Source of the DNA: Frankiales bacterium
GTDB taxonomy: Bacteria; Actinomycetota; Actinomycetes; Mycobacteriales; SCTD01
Assembly: GCA_025965755.1 (NCBI GenBank)
Contig: JAOPWI010000275.1
Location: 1-9,809, forward strand
Direction: 5' to 3'
Length of the DNA stretch: 9,809 bases
Part shown: in pieces, positions 9,340 through 9,809 of the stretch
Numbering within the stretch: the first letter of the stretch is position 1
Layout of the letters: every line of letters starts with the position of its first letter
Made by a program: the position numbers and the translations under genes
Notes under the pieces: model-generated
What the model saw: the letters and a program-made list of their open reading frames with translations, nothing else
Told to the model about the DNA's origin: nothing
Databases searched by the model: none

Positions 9340-9809
9340 CGCTCCCGGACCAGCTCCAGGTCGCGCCGGCGGGCCTCGTAGGTGACGCCCAGGCCGAGCA
9401 GCAGCGCACCCGCCAGCCCGAGCGACACCCAGCGCGGCAGCGCGTCGGCGACCGGCGCGAGCAGGAGCAGCGCCGCGCCCACCAGCGCGGTCGCTCCGGC
9501 GAGCAGGGGACCGCGCAGCCGCAGCGCCGCGCCGGCAAGCACGACCGCGACGGCGGCCGGAAGGGCCATCAGCAGCCGGGCGGTGTGCAGGGACGGGTGC
9601 TCGACCGACAGCAGCAGCGTCGGCGCGAACGCCAGCACGAGGCCGGGAACGTAGGCCGGCACCGAGTCCGTCGCGGGCCGTCCCCACCGGGCGGCCCCGC
9701 CGGCGAGCAGGGCGAGGGCGGCAGCGGGCAGCGTGTAGGCCTCGGGCGTGGCGACCCCGTGCAGCCAGAGCAGCCCCCACAGGGCGGCCAGGACCGCCAG
9801 CCCGCCGGC
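9321..9809 (-). CDS. SCO7613 C-terminal-domain-type membrane protein, 5' truncated
   Basis: Only the last 162 residues are present, because the frame stays open from the stop at 9321-9323 to the right edge. The GTG at 9662 is an internal valine in SVPAYVPG, not the start. Five or six hydrophobic segments alternate with short polar turns, for example VLAALWGLLWL, YTLPAAALALLAGG, YVPGLVLAFAPTLLL, LLMALPAAVAVVLAG, LLAGATALVGAALLLLAP and WVSLGLAGALLLGLG. The protein ends with a charged, probably cytoplasmic tail (YEARRRDLELVRERLTRLG). The EAYTLPAA start of this domain and the PRWVSLGLAG...YEARRRDL ending match my memory of the large actinobacterial proteins named for the SCO7613 C-terminal domain, whose function is unknown. 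I cannot say what it does. It is unrelated in sequence type to the monooxygenase gene it converges on. Confidence 0.75.
   Translation of the reverse strand, partial: AGGLAVLAALWGLLWLHGVATPEAYTLPAAALALLAGGAARWGRPATDSVPAYVPGLVLAFAPTLLLSVEHPSLHTARLLMALPAAVAVVLAGAALRLRGPLLAGATALVGAALLLLAPVADALPRWVSLGLAGALLLGLGVTYEARRRDLELVRERLTRLG

Overview
The window is very GC-rich, with G or C at nearly every third codon position, frequent GTG starts and TANNNT-type -10 boxes. Together with a multidomain SpoIIE-type phosphatase, a FadD-type ligase and an SCO7613-type membrane protein, this points to a high-GC actinomycete. A soil or rock-dwelling Geodermatophilaceae-like organism is my best guess, but the sequence alone does not settle the genus.

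Layout. (1) 2-1495 (+): the 3' part of a GAF-GGDEF-EAL cyclic-di-GMP protein cut by the left edge. (2) 1597-3156 (+): a complete FadD5-like acyl-CoA ligase. (3) 3300-5420 (+): a PAS-PAS-GAF-PP2C/SpoIIE sensor phosphatase. (4) 5429-6364 (-): a PAS-GGDEF diguanylate cyclase, convergent with gene 3, with a doubtful start. (5) 6528-7418 (+): an SDR of the HSD17B4/Hsd4A type. (6) 7485-9314 (+): a type I Baeyer-Villiger monooxygenase of about 600 residues. (7) 9321-9809 (-): the C-terminal part of a polytopic SCO7613-type membrane protein, cut by the right edge.

Two themes are interleaved. One is signalling: two c-di-GMP enzymes and a serine phosphatase that probably acts on anti-sigma-factor antagonists. 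The other is ketone and fatty-acid/steroid-type catabolism. In that theme the SDR would make or use a ketone or 3-hydroxyacyl-CoA, the BVMO would insert oxygen next to a ketone, and the ligase would activate a released acid as its CoA thioester. That pathway link is inferred from adjacency and family only.

The clearest non-coding signals are a well-formed promoter before the BVMO with a perfect 7-bp inverted repeat in its spacer, a 20-bp near-perfect palindrome over the likely -10 of the SDR, and hairpins at both convergent gene ends. I see no RNA genes, CRISPR arrays, insertion sequences or phage genes. No stretch over 300 bases lacks a gene. I found no convincing new multi-gene system; the best leads are the two operator-like palindromes and the apparent frame break at the start of the diguanylate cyclase.
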